Of a stretch of DNA of 64,000 bases, positions 10,070-19,342 are shown piece by piece (positions within the stretch are counted from its first letter, which is position 1; every line of letters starts with the position of its first letter). The translations under genes and the position numbers were made by a program. The notes below the pieces were generated by a model. That model was not told the origin of the DNA, made no database searches, and saw only the letters and a program-made list of their open reading frames with translations. Origin of the DNA: DASZHJ01 sp963735465 (GTDB lineage: Bacteria; Pseudomonadota; Alphaproteobacteria; ATCC43930; CGMCC-115725); assembly GCA_963735465.1 (NCBI GenBank), contig CAVTLA010000001.1:1984001-2048000 (forward strand), read 5' to 3'.

Positions 10070-11043
10070 TCTGGATCGAGATCCTGTCGCGGCATCGCGA
10101 GGTGACCTCGCGCCACCGCTGCCAGGGGCCAGAGGTGCGGATCGGCCGCGCCTACGACAATGACGTCGTGATCGACGACCCCTACGTCGCGGCGCATCAT
10201 CTTCTGGTCCGACGCGACGAGACCGGCGCGCTCGTGGCGGAGGATCTCGGCAGCGCCAACGGGACATTCGCCGAGCGTGGCCGCGCGCGGCTCACGCGCG
10301 CGGCGCTCGACGGCGAAAAGCTGATCCGCATCGGCCAGACCTCGCTGCGGATCCGCGACGCCAGCCACGCCGTGCCGCCGGAGCGCGCCCAGACTTACCA
10401 GGCCCCCGGCTGGCCGATCCCGGCGGCGCTGGCGGTGGCGGTCCTTGGAATAGCGATGCTATCGAGATGGCTGGACGAGACCGGCGAGCCGAAGATCTAC
10501 GTCTACCTCGTAGAGGCCCTGATCCTGGCGGGGCTGGTGGTCGGCTGGACTGCGGTCTGGGCGGTGCTGTCGCGCGTCTTCGCGGGCCAGGCTCGTTTCG
10601 AGCGTCATCTTCTGATCGCGCTCGCGGGCTTGCTGATCTTTTCGGTCTACCGCGAGCTCCTTCAATTCGGCGCCTTCGCGCTCTCCTCCCAGGCGCCGCA
10701 GAGTTACAACTACATCGGCACGTGGAGCCTGCTGGCCACAATCTGCTTCCTGCACCTGCGCGCGATCGACCCGTCGCGGACCAGGCTCAAGGGCGCGGCG
10801 GTGGCGGCGCTCCTGGCGATCGTCATCGCGACGCAGGCCCTGACGCAGTCCGAGATGCGATCGGGAAATGATCAGCAGGATTATGTGCACCGCCTGATGC
10901 CGCCGGCGCTGCGCCTGGCGCCGCTCCGCGGCGAGGACGCCTTCTTTGCCGCCGCGGCGCAGCTCAGGCCCGGTCTCGAGCGCGATCGTACGAAGGATCT
11001 GCCGGCGAGCGGCGTGAGCTTCCTCGTCGACGGCGACGACTAA
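10057..11043 (+). CDS. FHA-domain integral membrane protein
   Basis: A 328-residue protein. The N-terminal ~95 residues form a forkhead-associated phosphothreonine-binding domain (EVRIGRAYDNDVVIDD, HHLLVR, LGSANGTF). About five hydrophobic helices follow, beginning PAALAVAVLGIAMLSRWL and including LVEALILAGLVVGWTAVWAV and LLIALAGLLIFSVYRELL. A hydrophilic C-terminal tail of about 55 residues ends the protein. With the FHA domain in the cytoplasm it could read Ser/Thr phosphorylation and pass the signal to the secreted protease encoded just upstream (13-base overlap). That link is inference. Its stop overlaps the prfB stop on the other strand by four bases. Confidence 0.8.
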   Translation: MDEVIWIEILSRHREVTSRHRCQGPEVRIGRAYDNDVVIDDPYVAAHHLLVRRDETGALVAEDLGSANGTFAERGRARLTRAALDGEKLIRIGQTSLRIRDASHAVPPERAQTYQAPGWPIPAALAVAVLGIAMLSRWLDETGEPKIYVYLVEALILAGLVVGWTAVWAVLSRVFAGQARFERHLLIALAGLLIFSVYRELLQFGAFALSSQAPQSYNYIGTWSLLATICFLHLRAIDPSRTRLKGAAVAALLAIVIATQALTQSEMRSGNDQQDYVHRLMPPALRLAPLRGEDAFFAAAAQLRPGLERDRTKDLPASGVSFLVDGDD

Positions 11044-12198
11044 TCCACCGAGCCCGATCGCGCCTCTGCGTCCGTCACCGCGGCGTCCGCGCCCTTGATG
11101 CGCTGGGCCAGCGACGCCTCGAGGAAGCGGTCGAGATCGCCGTCCAGCACCGCGCCGGTGCTGCTGGTCTCCACGCCGGTGCGCAGGTCCTTCACCATCT
11201 GGTACGGCTGCAGCACGTAGGAGCGGATCTGGTGGCCCCAGCCGATGTCGGTCTTGGTGGCGTTCATCGCCTCGGTCTGCGCCTCGCGCCTCTTCAGCTC
11301 GATCTCATAGAGCCGCGCCTTCAGCATTGCCATGGCGTGGTGGCGGTTCTGGTGCTGGGAGCGCTCGCTCTGGCACGCCACCACCACGGGGTCGGTGCCG
11401 GGGAGCGTGTAGGTCAGGCGGACGGCGCTGTCGGTCTTGTTGACGTGCTGGCCGCCGGCGCCGGAGGAGCGGTAGGTGTCGACGCGCAGATACTTGTCCT
11501 GCACCTCGACCTCGATCTTGTCGTCGACGACGGGATAGACCCAGACCGAGGCGAAGCTGGTGTGTCGCCGTGCGGCGGAATCATAAGGCGATATGCGCAC
11601 CAGCCGGTGCACGCCGCTCTCGGTCTTGAGCCAGCCATAGGCGTTCTCGCCGGAGACCTGGACAGTGGCGGATTTCAGCCCCGCTTCCTCGCCCGGGCTC
11701 TCCTCGAGCCACGCCACCTTGTAGCCGTGCTGCTCGGCCCAGCGGGTATACATGCGCAGCAGCATCTCGGCCCAATCCTGGGCCTCGGTGCCGCCGGCCC
11801 CCGCGTGAACCTCCAGGTAGCAGTCGCTGCCGTCGGCCTCGCCGGAAAGCAGGCTCTCGAGCTCCCGCTTGCCGGCCTCCGCGCGCAGGCGCGTCAGGGT
11901 CTGCTCGGCATCGCGCACCATGGCCTGGTCGCCCTCGGCCTCGGCGAGGTCGATCAGGCCCAGGGTGTCATCGAGCTCGCGCTCGATCGTGCGATAGCCG
12001 CCGACGCCGCGCTCCAGCCGGCTGCGCTCCTGCAGCAGCTTCTGGGCCTCGGCGGGTTTCTCCCAGAGCTTGGGGTTCTCGACGAGAGCGTTGAGTTCGG
12101 CTAGGCGCCGGACCGACGTATCCCAGTCAAAGATGCCTCCTCAGCAGCGCCAACGACCGTCGGATGTCGTCGGCTGCCGCCTGGTGTTCAGCGCGCAT
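11040..12198 (-). CDS. prfB: Peptide chain release factor 2 (programmed +1 frameshift)
   Basis: RF2 reads UGA and UAA stops and triggers peptide release. The gene is in two frames: 23 codons (12198-12130, MRAEHQ...LLRRHL), then a UGA, then 362 codons in the +1 frame (12128-11040), giving 385 aa. The junction reads AGGAGG-CAU-CUU-UGA-C, the same layout as the classical prfB autoregulatory frameshift site. The peptidyl-hydrolysis motif is SSGAGGQHVNKTDSAVRL. The stop-codon recognition loop region reads VRISPYDSAARRHTSF (SPY where E. coli has SPF). I chose the ATG at 12198 over 12204 because GAGG sits 7 bases upstream of it. mrcA lies 40 bases upstream on the same strand. Confidence 0.95.
12126..12141 (-). 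promoter_or_regulatory. prfB: prfB programmed +1 frameshift element
   Basis: On the minus strand the order is AGGAGG (12141-12136, internal Shine-Dalgarno-like), CAT, the slippery CTT (12132-12130), the in-frame TGA stop (12129-12127), then C. This matches the known mechanism: slow UGA decoding when RF2 is low lets the CUU-bound tRNA slip +1 onto UUU, so reading resumes at GAC. The 3-base gap between the SD-like element and CUU is the same as in E. coli, where the SD is AGGGGG. Confidence 0.93.
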
Positions 12199-12238
12199 GC
12201 TCATGCCTCGGAAGGAAATACCGTAGTGACGATTTGGC

Positions 12239-14806
12239 TCAGTATAGACCGCCGGTGCCGCTGGCGGGAACCGTGCGCGCGGGGGCTGGCGCTGCCGCCG
12301 GTGTCGGCGGCGACTGCGGCATGACCGGCGCACTCGGAGCCGCCGGCACGGAGGATACGTTGAGGGGCGTCGAATCTGCGCTGTCCGGCGGTCCCGCCGC
12401 CATGGGCTCGTCGGAATCAACCGGCGTGACGTCGCCCACGACGACCGGCGGCTCGTCGCCGGTCGGCTCGGTGCCGGGCTTGAAGGCCTCAAAAATCACT
12501 GGCCGGTCGCCGACCCGTGCCAGCTGTCCCGTCGTTGCGTTGACCCGGGTCAGGCGGATACCCGGCGGCACGCGGAAGGGAATGCCCGGTGTGTCCTGCA
12601 AAGCTCCGGCCATGAAATCCCGGAACACCGGTGCCGCGACGGTGGCGCCCTGCTCGCGCGATCCCAGGGTCGCGGGCTGATCGAACCCCACGAACACGCC
12701 CACCGCCAGGTCCGGCGAGAAGCCTTCGAACCAGGTGTCATTCGGGCCGTTGCTGGTCCCGGTCTTGCCGGCGAGCGGCTTGCCGACCGAGCCGACAATG
12801 CGGCCCGTGCCCCGCTCGATCACGCCCTCGAGGATGTGCACGATCTGGTAGGCGGTCGTGGGATCCTCGATCTGCTGATGCGGATCCGCGAGCTCCGGCG
12901 GCGCCTGGTTGTCCCAGGCGACATTGCTGCAGCCGCCGCAGGCCCGCTGATCGACGCGGAAGATGGTGGCGCCATTCCGGTCCTGCACCCGGTCGATGAA
13001 AGTCGGGGTGATCCGCTTGCCACCGTTGACGAGCATGGCATAGGCGGCGGTGAGACGGAGCACCGTGGTCTCGCCCGCGCCCAAGAGCATCGAATACTCC
13101 CGCGGCATCCGGTCCATGATCCCGAAGCGCTGGACCGCGTCGGCGACCACATCGAGGCCGATCGCCTGGCCGAGGCGGACGGTCATGAGGTCATGGGACT
13201 GCTCGAGGCCGACGCGGATGGTGGTGGGCCCGAAAATCTTGCTGTCGAAGTTCTTCGGCGTCCACGGTGCCTGACCGGGTCCGAGATCTATGGTGATGGG
13301 CGCGTCGAGAACGATCGAGGACGGCGTATAGCCGTGGTCGAGGGCCGCCATGTAGATGAACGGCTTGATCGCCGAGCCGGTCTGCCGCCGCGCCTGGATC
13401 GCGCGGTTGAACTGGCTCATCTCGTGGCTGAAGCCGCCGGTGATCGCGAGCACACGGCCGGTATGGGGATCCAACGCCACGATGGCGCCGGAAACGAGGG
13501 GAATTTGCCGCAGTCCGAAGCGCGGTGCCGTGGGCTTGCCGCCCGCCGCCGGCGGGCTTGCGAGCGCCTCCACGAGAACGACGTTGCCGGCGGCCAGCGC
13601 GTCGGCGGGTTTGGCGAGAGGCGGTCCGACTTTTGCGTCCTCCAGGGGTTTGCGCGCCCACTGCATCTCCTCGAAGGGGATGCGGCCCTGGCGGCCATCG
13701 GCGAGGCCGATGGTGACACCGTCGCTCTCGACCGCCAGCACGACGGCGAGCCGCCAGCCCACCTCGTCGGCGCCGGCGGGGAGCGGCATTGCCGCGAGCC
13801 GCTTCTGCCACGCGCCGTCGGTGGACATGCGGTCGACGGGACCGCGGTATCCGTGCCGGCGGTCGTAGCTGATGAGCCCGGAGCGCAGCGCCTGATCGGC
13901 GATCGTCTGCAGACGCGGATCGAGGCTGGTGCGCACGGAGAGGCCGGCCTGGTAAAGGTCCTTGTCGCCGTAGCGCGCCAGCAGCTCGCGCCGGACTTCC
14001 TCGGCGTAGTAGTCCGCCTTCACCAGCTGCGTCTCGTTGCGGCGATGGGTCACGATCGGCTGGGCCTTGGCGGCCTCGCCGTCGGCGGCGGTGATGAAGC
14101 CGGCCTCCACCATGCGGTCGATGACCCAGTCGCGCCGTGCCTTCGAGGCGTCCGGATTGCGGTCGGGATTGTAGGTATTGGGCGCCTTCGGCAGCGCGCC
14201 CAGCACCGCGACCTCGGAGATGCTGAGCTCATCCAGGGATTTGTTGAAATAGTTGAGCGCCGCCGCCGCCACGCCGTAGTTGCCGCCGCCGAGATAGATC
14301 TCGTTGAGATAGAGCTCGAGGATGCGGTCCTTCGACAGCACCTCCTCCATCTTGAGGGCGAGCAGCGCCTCCTTGATCTTGCGCTGCAGCGAGACCTCGT
14401 TCCCCAGCAGGAAGTTTTTTGCCACCTGCTGAGTGATGGTGGAGGCGCCCTCCGGCCGGCGGCTTGACCGCAGCCGGGCGATGTCGGTGAGCGCCGCGCG
14501 CGCCATCGAGAGGAAGTTGACCCCGGGATGCGTGTAGAAGTTCTTGTCCTCGGCGGCGAGGAACGCCTTGATCACCAGGGGTGGCATCGCCTTCACCGGC
14601 ACGAAGACGCGCTTCTCCGTTGCGTATTCGGCGAGCAGCCGGCCGTCCCCGGCCTGGACCCGGCTGACGATCGCCGGCTGGTAATCGGCGAGCTGGGTAT
14701 AGTCCGGAAGATCCCGATTGAAGTACCACAGCGTGAGGGCCAGAAAGGCCGAGCCCAGCAGCGCGACTCCCAGCCCGAACCCGAACAGGAACTTCAGGAA
14801 TTTCAT
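12239..14806 (-). CDS. mrcA: Penicillin-binding protein 1A (bifunctional transglycosylase/transpeptidase)
   Basis: An 855-residue class A PBP polymerising and cross-linking peptidoglycan in the periplasm. It has one N-terminal membrane anchor (FGFGLGVALLGSAFLAL), the GT51 glycosyltransferase domain with catalytic EDKNFYTHPG (about residues 87-96) and STITQQVAKN, then an OB-like insert and the transpeptidase domain. The acylation motif is TGSAIKPF (SxxK) and the KTG motif is LAGKTGTS. The middle motif reads EQSHDLMTVRLG, so SxN is replaced by SHD. The C-terminal ~80 residues are Pro/Ala-rich. prfB follows after 40 bases on the same strand. The rne start lies divergently 496 bases away. Confidence 0.94.
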   Translation of the reverse strand: MKFLKFLFGFGLGVALLGSAFLALTLWYFNRDLPDYTQLADYQPAIVSRVQAGDGRLLAEYATEKRVFVPVKAMPPLVIKAFLAAEDKNFYTHPGVNFLSMARAALTDIARLRSSRRPEGASTITQQVAKNFLLGNEVSLQRKIKEALLALKMEEVLSKDRILELYLNEIYLGGGNYGVAAAALNYFNKSLDELSISEVAVLGALPKAPNTYNPDRNPDASKARRDWVIDRMVEAGFITAADGEAAKAQPIVTHRRNETQLVKADYYAEEVRRELLARYGDKDLYQAGLSVRTSLDPRLQTIADQALRSGLISYDRRHGYRGPVDRMSTDGAWQKRLAAMPLPAGADEVGWRLAVVLAVESDGVTIGLADGRQGRIPFEEMQWARKPLEDAKVGPPLAKPADALAAGNVVLVEALASPPAAGGKPTAPRFGLRQIPLVSGAIVALDPHTGRVLAITGGFSHEMSQFNRAIQARRQTGSAIKPFIYMAALDHGYTPSSIVLDAPITIDLGPGQAPWTPKNFDSKIFGPTTIRVGLEQSHDLMTVRLGQAIGLDVVADAVQRFGIMDRMPREYSMLLGAGETTVLRLTAAYAMLVNGGKRITPTFIDRVQDRNGATIFRVDQRACGGCSNVAWDNQAPPELADPHQQIEDPTTAYQIVHILEGVIERGTGRIVGSVGKPLAGKTGTSNGPNDTWFEGFSPDLAVGVFVGFDQPATLGSREQGATVAAPVFRDFMAGALQDTPGIPFRVPPGIRLTRVNATTGQLARVGDRPVIFEAFKPGTEPTGDEPPVVVGDVTPVDSDEPMAAGPPDSADSTPLNVSSVPAAPSAPVMPQSPPTPAAAPAPARTVPASGTGGLY

Positions 14807-15302
14807 ACGCTTGGCCGACCCTTGACCCGCTCCCGCCGGCGCCCCCGGCGGAGTCAGGCTATTAATCTAATCACTTTATGGCGTCAGTGGGGCAACAATA
14901 CCGCCAATCTTCGTTAACAAGCCCTTGCAGAGACGTAAGAAGCGATTGTCGTCGCGGGCTATCACTTGTATTCTTGCAGTCGCGAAGTACCGCGGTTTGT
15001 CTGCCGGGCCCTAGGCTCGCAGACGGCGTCGCGACCGGATTTTCGAGCGCCGCCCGAGATGGGCGTCGCCGCTTCCCCCGGACGGGGCGCTCAAGACCGA
15101 ACGGTCCGTAGAAACCTCGAAGCCGAATTCGAACCCAGCAGGTTCCACAGTTGCCTCGACCGAGTTCCGCCATGGCCCTTACGTCACAGACAGCGCCGTT
15201 CGACGGATTGACCGGAGGCACCACCGGCTTCGTTCTCACTGAGAAAGCGCCACGCTCCGATCTTCGCACGGACCCGATGGCGCGCTCCGGAGTTACGTCC
15301 CA
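14807..15302. other. Intergenic region between mrcA and rne; probable rne 5' leader
   Basis: About 500 bases with no supported gene. Short open frames here read as Arg/Pro/Ser-rich shadow translation. In many alphaproteobacteria a cell-wall amidase gene sits between mrcA and rne; none is present. RNase E mRNAs in other bacteria often carry a long structured leader used for autoregulation, and this stretch could serve that role. I see no convincing promoter hexamers or terminator. Confidence 0.4.
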
Positions 15303-18100
15303 ATGGCAAAACGCATGCTCATCGACTCCACGCACCCGGAGGAGACCCGGGTCGTCGTGGTCAGCGGCAACCGTCTCGAGGAATTCGACTTCGAGACCTC
15401 AATCAAGCGCCAGATCAAGGGGAACATCTATCTCGCCAAAGTCACGCGGGTAGAGCCCTCCCTCCAGGCGGCGTTCGTCGACTACGGCGGAAACCGCCAC
15501 GGGTTCCTCGCCTTCAGCGAGATCCACCCCGACTACTACCGCATTCCGGTTGGCGACCGGCCGCCGGACCGGTTCTACAATCCCGAGCGCGGACGCGGCG
15601 CGGAGCGCAATTTCCCGCCCGAAAACGATGCGCACGGCGGACGTTCCGACGAGCGGCCGGACGCATCTGAGGATAGCGCCTCCAACTCGCCCCTCGCCGA
15701 ATCCGCTCGGGACGCCGACCCCGCGGCGCACGATGAAGACCTGGCCCTGCCGGCTGGCGCCACCGCCCGCATCGAGATGCCGACCCTGCGCGACGAGCCG
15801 GACGACCACATTGTCCCGGCGCCGGAGCCTGAGGATCAATTCGAGGCCCCCTCGCCCTTCGCCGAGGAAGCCGCTCAAGAGAGCGCTGCTGAGATGTCGG
15901 CCGAGGTCGCGGCGCCGACGCCGAGCGAGGCTGCGGCGCCCGCCGCCAGCCCTGAGAGCGCCCCGGAACAGCCCGCCGCCGAGCCGATCGAGGTGATCGG
16001 CGGCGACGAGATGGAGGAAGCGAGCCGACAGCGCGCCCGCCGATACCGCCCGTACAAGATCCAGGAAGTAGTCAAGCGCCGGCAGATCATGCTGGTGCAG
16101 GTGACCAAGGAAGAGCGCGGCAACAAGGGCGCGGCGCTCACGACCTACCTCTCGCTCGCCGGCCGCTACTGCGTCCTGATGCCCAACACCGACCGCGGCG
16201 GCGGCGTCTCGCGCAAGATCACCAGCGCCACCGACCGCAAGCGCCTCAAGGAGATGATGGACGAGCTGCGAGGTGCCGGACGGCATGGGCGTCATCGTGC
16301 GCACCGCCGGCAGCGAGCGCTCCAAGGCCGAGATCAAGCGCGACTTCGAGTATCTGATCCGCCTCTGGGACGAGATCCGCGAGCTCACGCTCAAATCCAC
16401 CGCGCCCGCCCTCATCTACGAGGAAGGCAACCTGATCAAGCGCTCGATCCGCGACCTCTACACCCGCGACCTCGAGGAAGTGATCGTCGAGGGCAACGAG
16501 GGCTATCAGGCCGCGAAGGCATTCATGCGGATGCTGATGCCGAGCCACGCCAAGCGGGTGCACCACTACGCCGACCCGACGATCCCGCTGTTCCAGCGCT
16601 TCCAGATCGAAAGCCAGATCGACGCCATCCATTCGCCGACGGTGCAGCTCAAGTCCGGCGGCTACATCGTCATCAACCAGACCGAGGCCCTGGTCGCGAT
16701 CGACGTCAACTCCGGCCGCGCCACCAAGGAGCGCAACATCGAGGAGACCGCGACCAAGACCAACTGCGAGGCATCGGACGAGATCGCCCGCCAGCTGCGT
16801 CTGCGCGATCTCGCCGGGTTGATCGTGATCGACTTCATCGACATGGAGGAGCACCGCAACCAGGTCACGGTGGAGCGCCGCCTCAAGGAGGCGATGAAGC
16901 ACGACCGCGCCCGCATCCAGGTCGGCCGCATCAGCGCTTTCGGCCTTCTGGAGATGTCGCGCCAGCGCCTGCGTCCCTCCATCGTCGAAGCCTCGACCCA
17001 GCCCTGCCCCCATTGCGGCGGCACCGGCCACATCCGCTCGACGGAATCGACGGCACTCCACGTCCTGCGGGCGATCGAGGAAGAAGGCATGCGCCGCCGC
17101 TCGGCGGAGATCGTCGTGGCGGTGCCGACCAGCGTCGCGCTCTACATCCTCAACCAGAAGCGGGCGGCGCTGGCCGACGCGGAGCGGCGCTATCATTTCC
17201 GCGTCACCATCACCGAGGATGACACGCTGATCCCGCCGAACCTGCGCCTCGACCGCGTGCGGGCGTTCACCTCGGCGGAGCTGGCAGCGCTGCCGCCGCC
17301 GGTGCTGGAGCCGACGCCCACCTTCGTCGACGACGGCGAGGACGACATCGTCGAGGAAGACGAGGCATTCGTCGACACGGAGGCGGCCCAGCCCGAGCAG
17401 CGCGCCCAGGAGCATGAGCCGCGTCCCGCCGGCGAAGAGGACGGCCGCGGCGGCCGGCGGCGGCGGCGGCGGCGGCGGCGCGGCGGCGGAGAAGGCCGCG
17501 CTGCGCCGGGACCTGCCAGCGAGTCAGGCGAGCACGCCTTCGAAGAGGCGCACGCGCTTTCAGTCGAGGAGATCGACGCCGGCGAGGCCGCCATCGACGT
17601 GCCGCTGGGCGAGCCCATGGGCGAGATGGAGCACGGCAGCGGGAACGGAAACGACGGCGGCAACGGCAATGGCAGTGCCGACGGCGGGCAGAGAAAGCGC
17701 CGCCGGCGTGGGCGCCGCGGCGGCAAGCGGCGGCGGCGCGGCGGTCCGAACGACGCCCAGGGCACTGTCGGCGAGACGACGGACGGCGAGGCCGAGGTCG
17801 AAGGGAACGAGCACGGCTTCGACCATGCGCCGGAGCCGGAGCCCTGGACGCACGGTGCGCGAGCCGGAGACCTGGTCAGCCGCCAGCGAGCGTCCGGAAG
17901 CCCCCGAGGAGGCGCCGGAGCGCGAGGCGCCGCCGGAGCCCTCCCATGCGGTGCAGGCTGGCCCTGCCGCCGTGGAGACGCCCGCCAGCCGGCAGGAGCC
18001 GCATCATTCCGACGCCGACAACACGCCGCCGCCGGTCACGACGACCGAGCGCCCGGCCAATCCGAAGCGGGGATGGTGGCACCGCCTGACGCAGTCGTGA
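15303..18100 (+). CDS. rne: Ribonuclease E, frame broken twice
   Basis: RNase E is the central endonuclease of mRNA decay and rRNA processing. Frame 1 (15303-16268) gives the N-terminal S1 domain (IYLAKVTRVEPSLQAAFVDY), split by a ~150-residue acidic/Pro/Ala insert as in other alphaproteobacteria, and continues to MMDEL. Frame 2 starts at GAG 16270 (EVPDGMGVIVRTAG) and carries the catalytic core (ALVAIDVNSG), the zinc-link CPHCGGTG and the basic/acidic scaffold tail. Frame 3, from about 17846, gives the typical C-terminal end NPKRGWWHRLTQS. Each break is a +1 shift, at C16269 and near 17846, with no loss of conserved residues. Sequencing indels are more likely than a true pseudogene of this key enzyme. 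Confidence 0.85.
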
Positions 18101-18119
18101 CGCCGGAGTGAATCCGGCG

Positions 18120-19268
18120 TCACCGGCGCCAGGCGTTGAGCCGGCGCGCGGCCTCCGCCATGGTGGCGGTGGCGCCGGCGAAGGAAATGCGCAGCGTGCG
18201 ATGGCCGCGCGCCGGGTCGAAATCGACGCCGGGCGTCACTGCGATGCCAAGCTCGCGCAGAATGCGCCGGCAGAATTCCTGGCTGTCGTTGGTGAGATGG
18301 GCGACATCCGCATAGAGATAGAACGCACCGTCGGCGGGCGCGAGGCGGTCGAAACCGGCCTTCGGCAACTCCCGCAGCAGCAGCGCGCGGTTCTCGGCAT
18401 AGCGCTGGACATTGCGGCCGAGCTCCGCGTGGCACTGGAAGGCGGCGACGGCGGCATGCTGGGACAACGCCGGCGGCGAGATGAAGAAGTTCTGGGCGAT
18501 GCATTCGACCGCCCGCAGCAGCGTCCGCGGCACCACCATCCAGCCCAACCGCCAGCCGGTCATGGAGAAGTATTTGGAGAAACTGTTGACGACGATCGCC
18601 TGCTCGCTGCTCGCAAGCGCCGTCGCTTCCGCCGGTCCGTAGGTGATCCCGTGATAGATCTCGTCGGAGACCAGTCGGATACCGTTCGTCTCGCAATGGC
18701 GGGCGAGCGCCGCCAACTCCTGCGGCATCAGCATGGTGCCGGTCGGATTCGCGGGGCTCGCGACGATGAGACCGTCGAGCGATACCGGGGCGTTGCGCAG
18801 CAGATCGACCGTGGCCTGGTAGCGCTCGCCGGCGCCAGCCTCCAGCGACACCGCCTCGAGGTCGAGCGCCCGCAGAATATTGCGGTAGGCGGGATATGCC
18901 GGCGTGGCGAGACCCACGCGGTCGCCCGCGTCGAATGCGGCAAGGAAGGCGAGGAGAAACGCGCCCGACGACCCCGTGGTGACGACGACCCGCTCGGGAT
19001 CGAGGTCGATGCCGTAGCGATCGCGATAATGCCCGGCGATCGCGCTGCGGAGTGCCGGTATGCCGAGCGCGTCGGTATAGCCCAGGGTATCGTCCCGCAG
19101 CGCCGCCGACGCCGCCGCGATGACGCCGGAGGGTGCGCCGGTCGAGGGCTGTCCCACCTCCAGGTGCAGGACATCGGCGCCGGTCGCCGCCCGCTCGTTG
19201 GCGGCGCGCATGACGTCCATCACGATGAAGGGCGGGATCTGGCCGCGCGTCGATACTTTCAGCGCCAT
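18120..19268 (-). CDS. Class I/II PLP-dependent aminotransferase
   Basis: A 382-residue fold-type I aminotransferase. The PLP-binding lysine lies in NSFSKYFSMTGWRLGW, and the substrate/cofactor motif SPANPTGTM and the C-terminal arginine region GHRTLRISFAGA are present. It resembles the aspartate/tyrosine/aromatic aminotransferase group, but the substrate cannot be read from the sequence. It converges with rne (20 bases between stops) and is divergent from the M48 protease gene. Confidence 0.88.
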   Translation of the reverse strand: MALKVSTRGQIPPFIVMDVMRAANERAATGADVLHLEVGQPSTGAPSGVIAAASAALRDDTLGYTDALGIPALRSAIAGHYRDRYGIDLDPERVVVTTGSSGAFLLAFLAAFDAGDRVGLATPAYPAYRNILRALDLEAVSLEAGAGERYQATVDLLRNAPVSLDGLIVASPANPTGTMLMPQELAALARHCETNGIRLVSDEIYHGITYGPAEATALASSEQAIVVNSFSKYFSMTGWRLGWMVVPRTLLRAVECIAQNFFISPPALSQHAAVAAFQCHAELGRNVQRYAENRALLLRELPKAGFDRLAPADGAFYLYADVAHLTNDSQEFCRRILRELGIAVTPGVDFDPARGHRTLRISFAGATATMAEAARRLNAWRR

Positions 19269-19342
19269 GCCGTCAGCGCTCCCGCCACACCGCAGTACGG
19301 CGACGGGGCGGCGCGCATTGACGCCGCCCCCGGGCGGGGCCC

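Noticed and set aside
14871..15335. A 154-codon minus-strand frame in the mrcA-rne gap
   Set aside because: The composition is unlike the neighbouring genes, it has no RBS, it overlaps the start of rne, and there is no recognisable feature.
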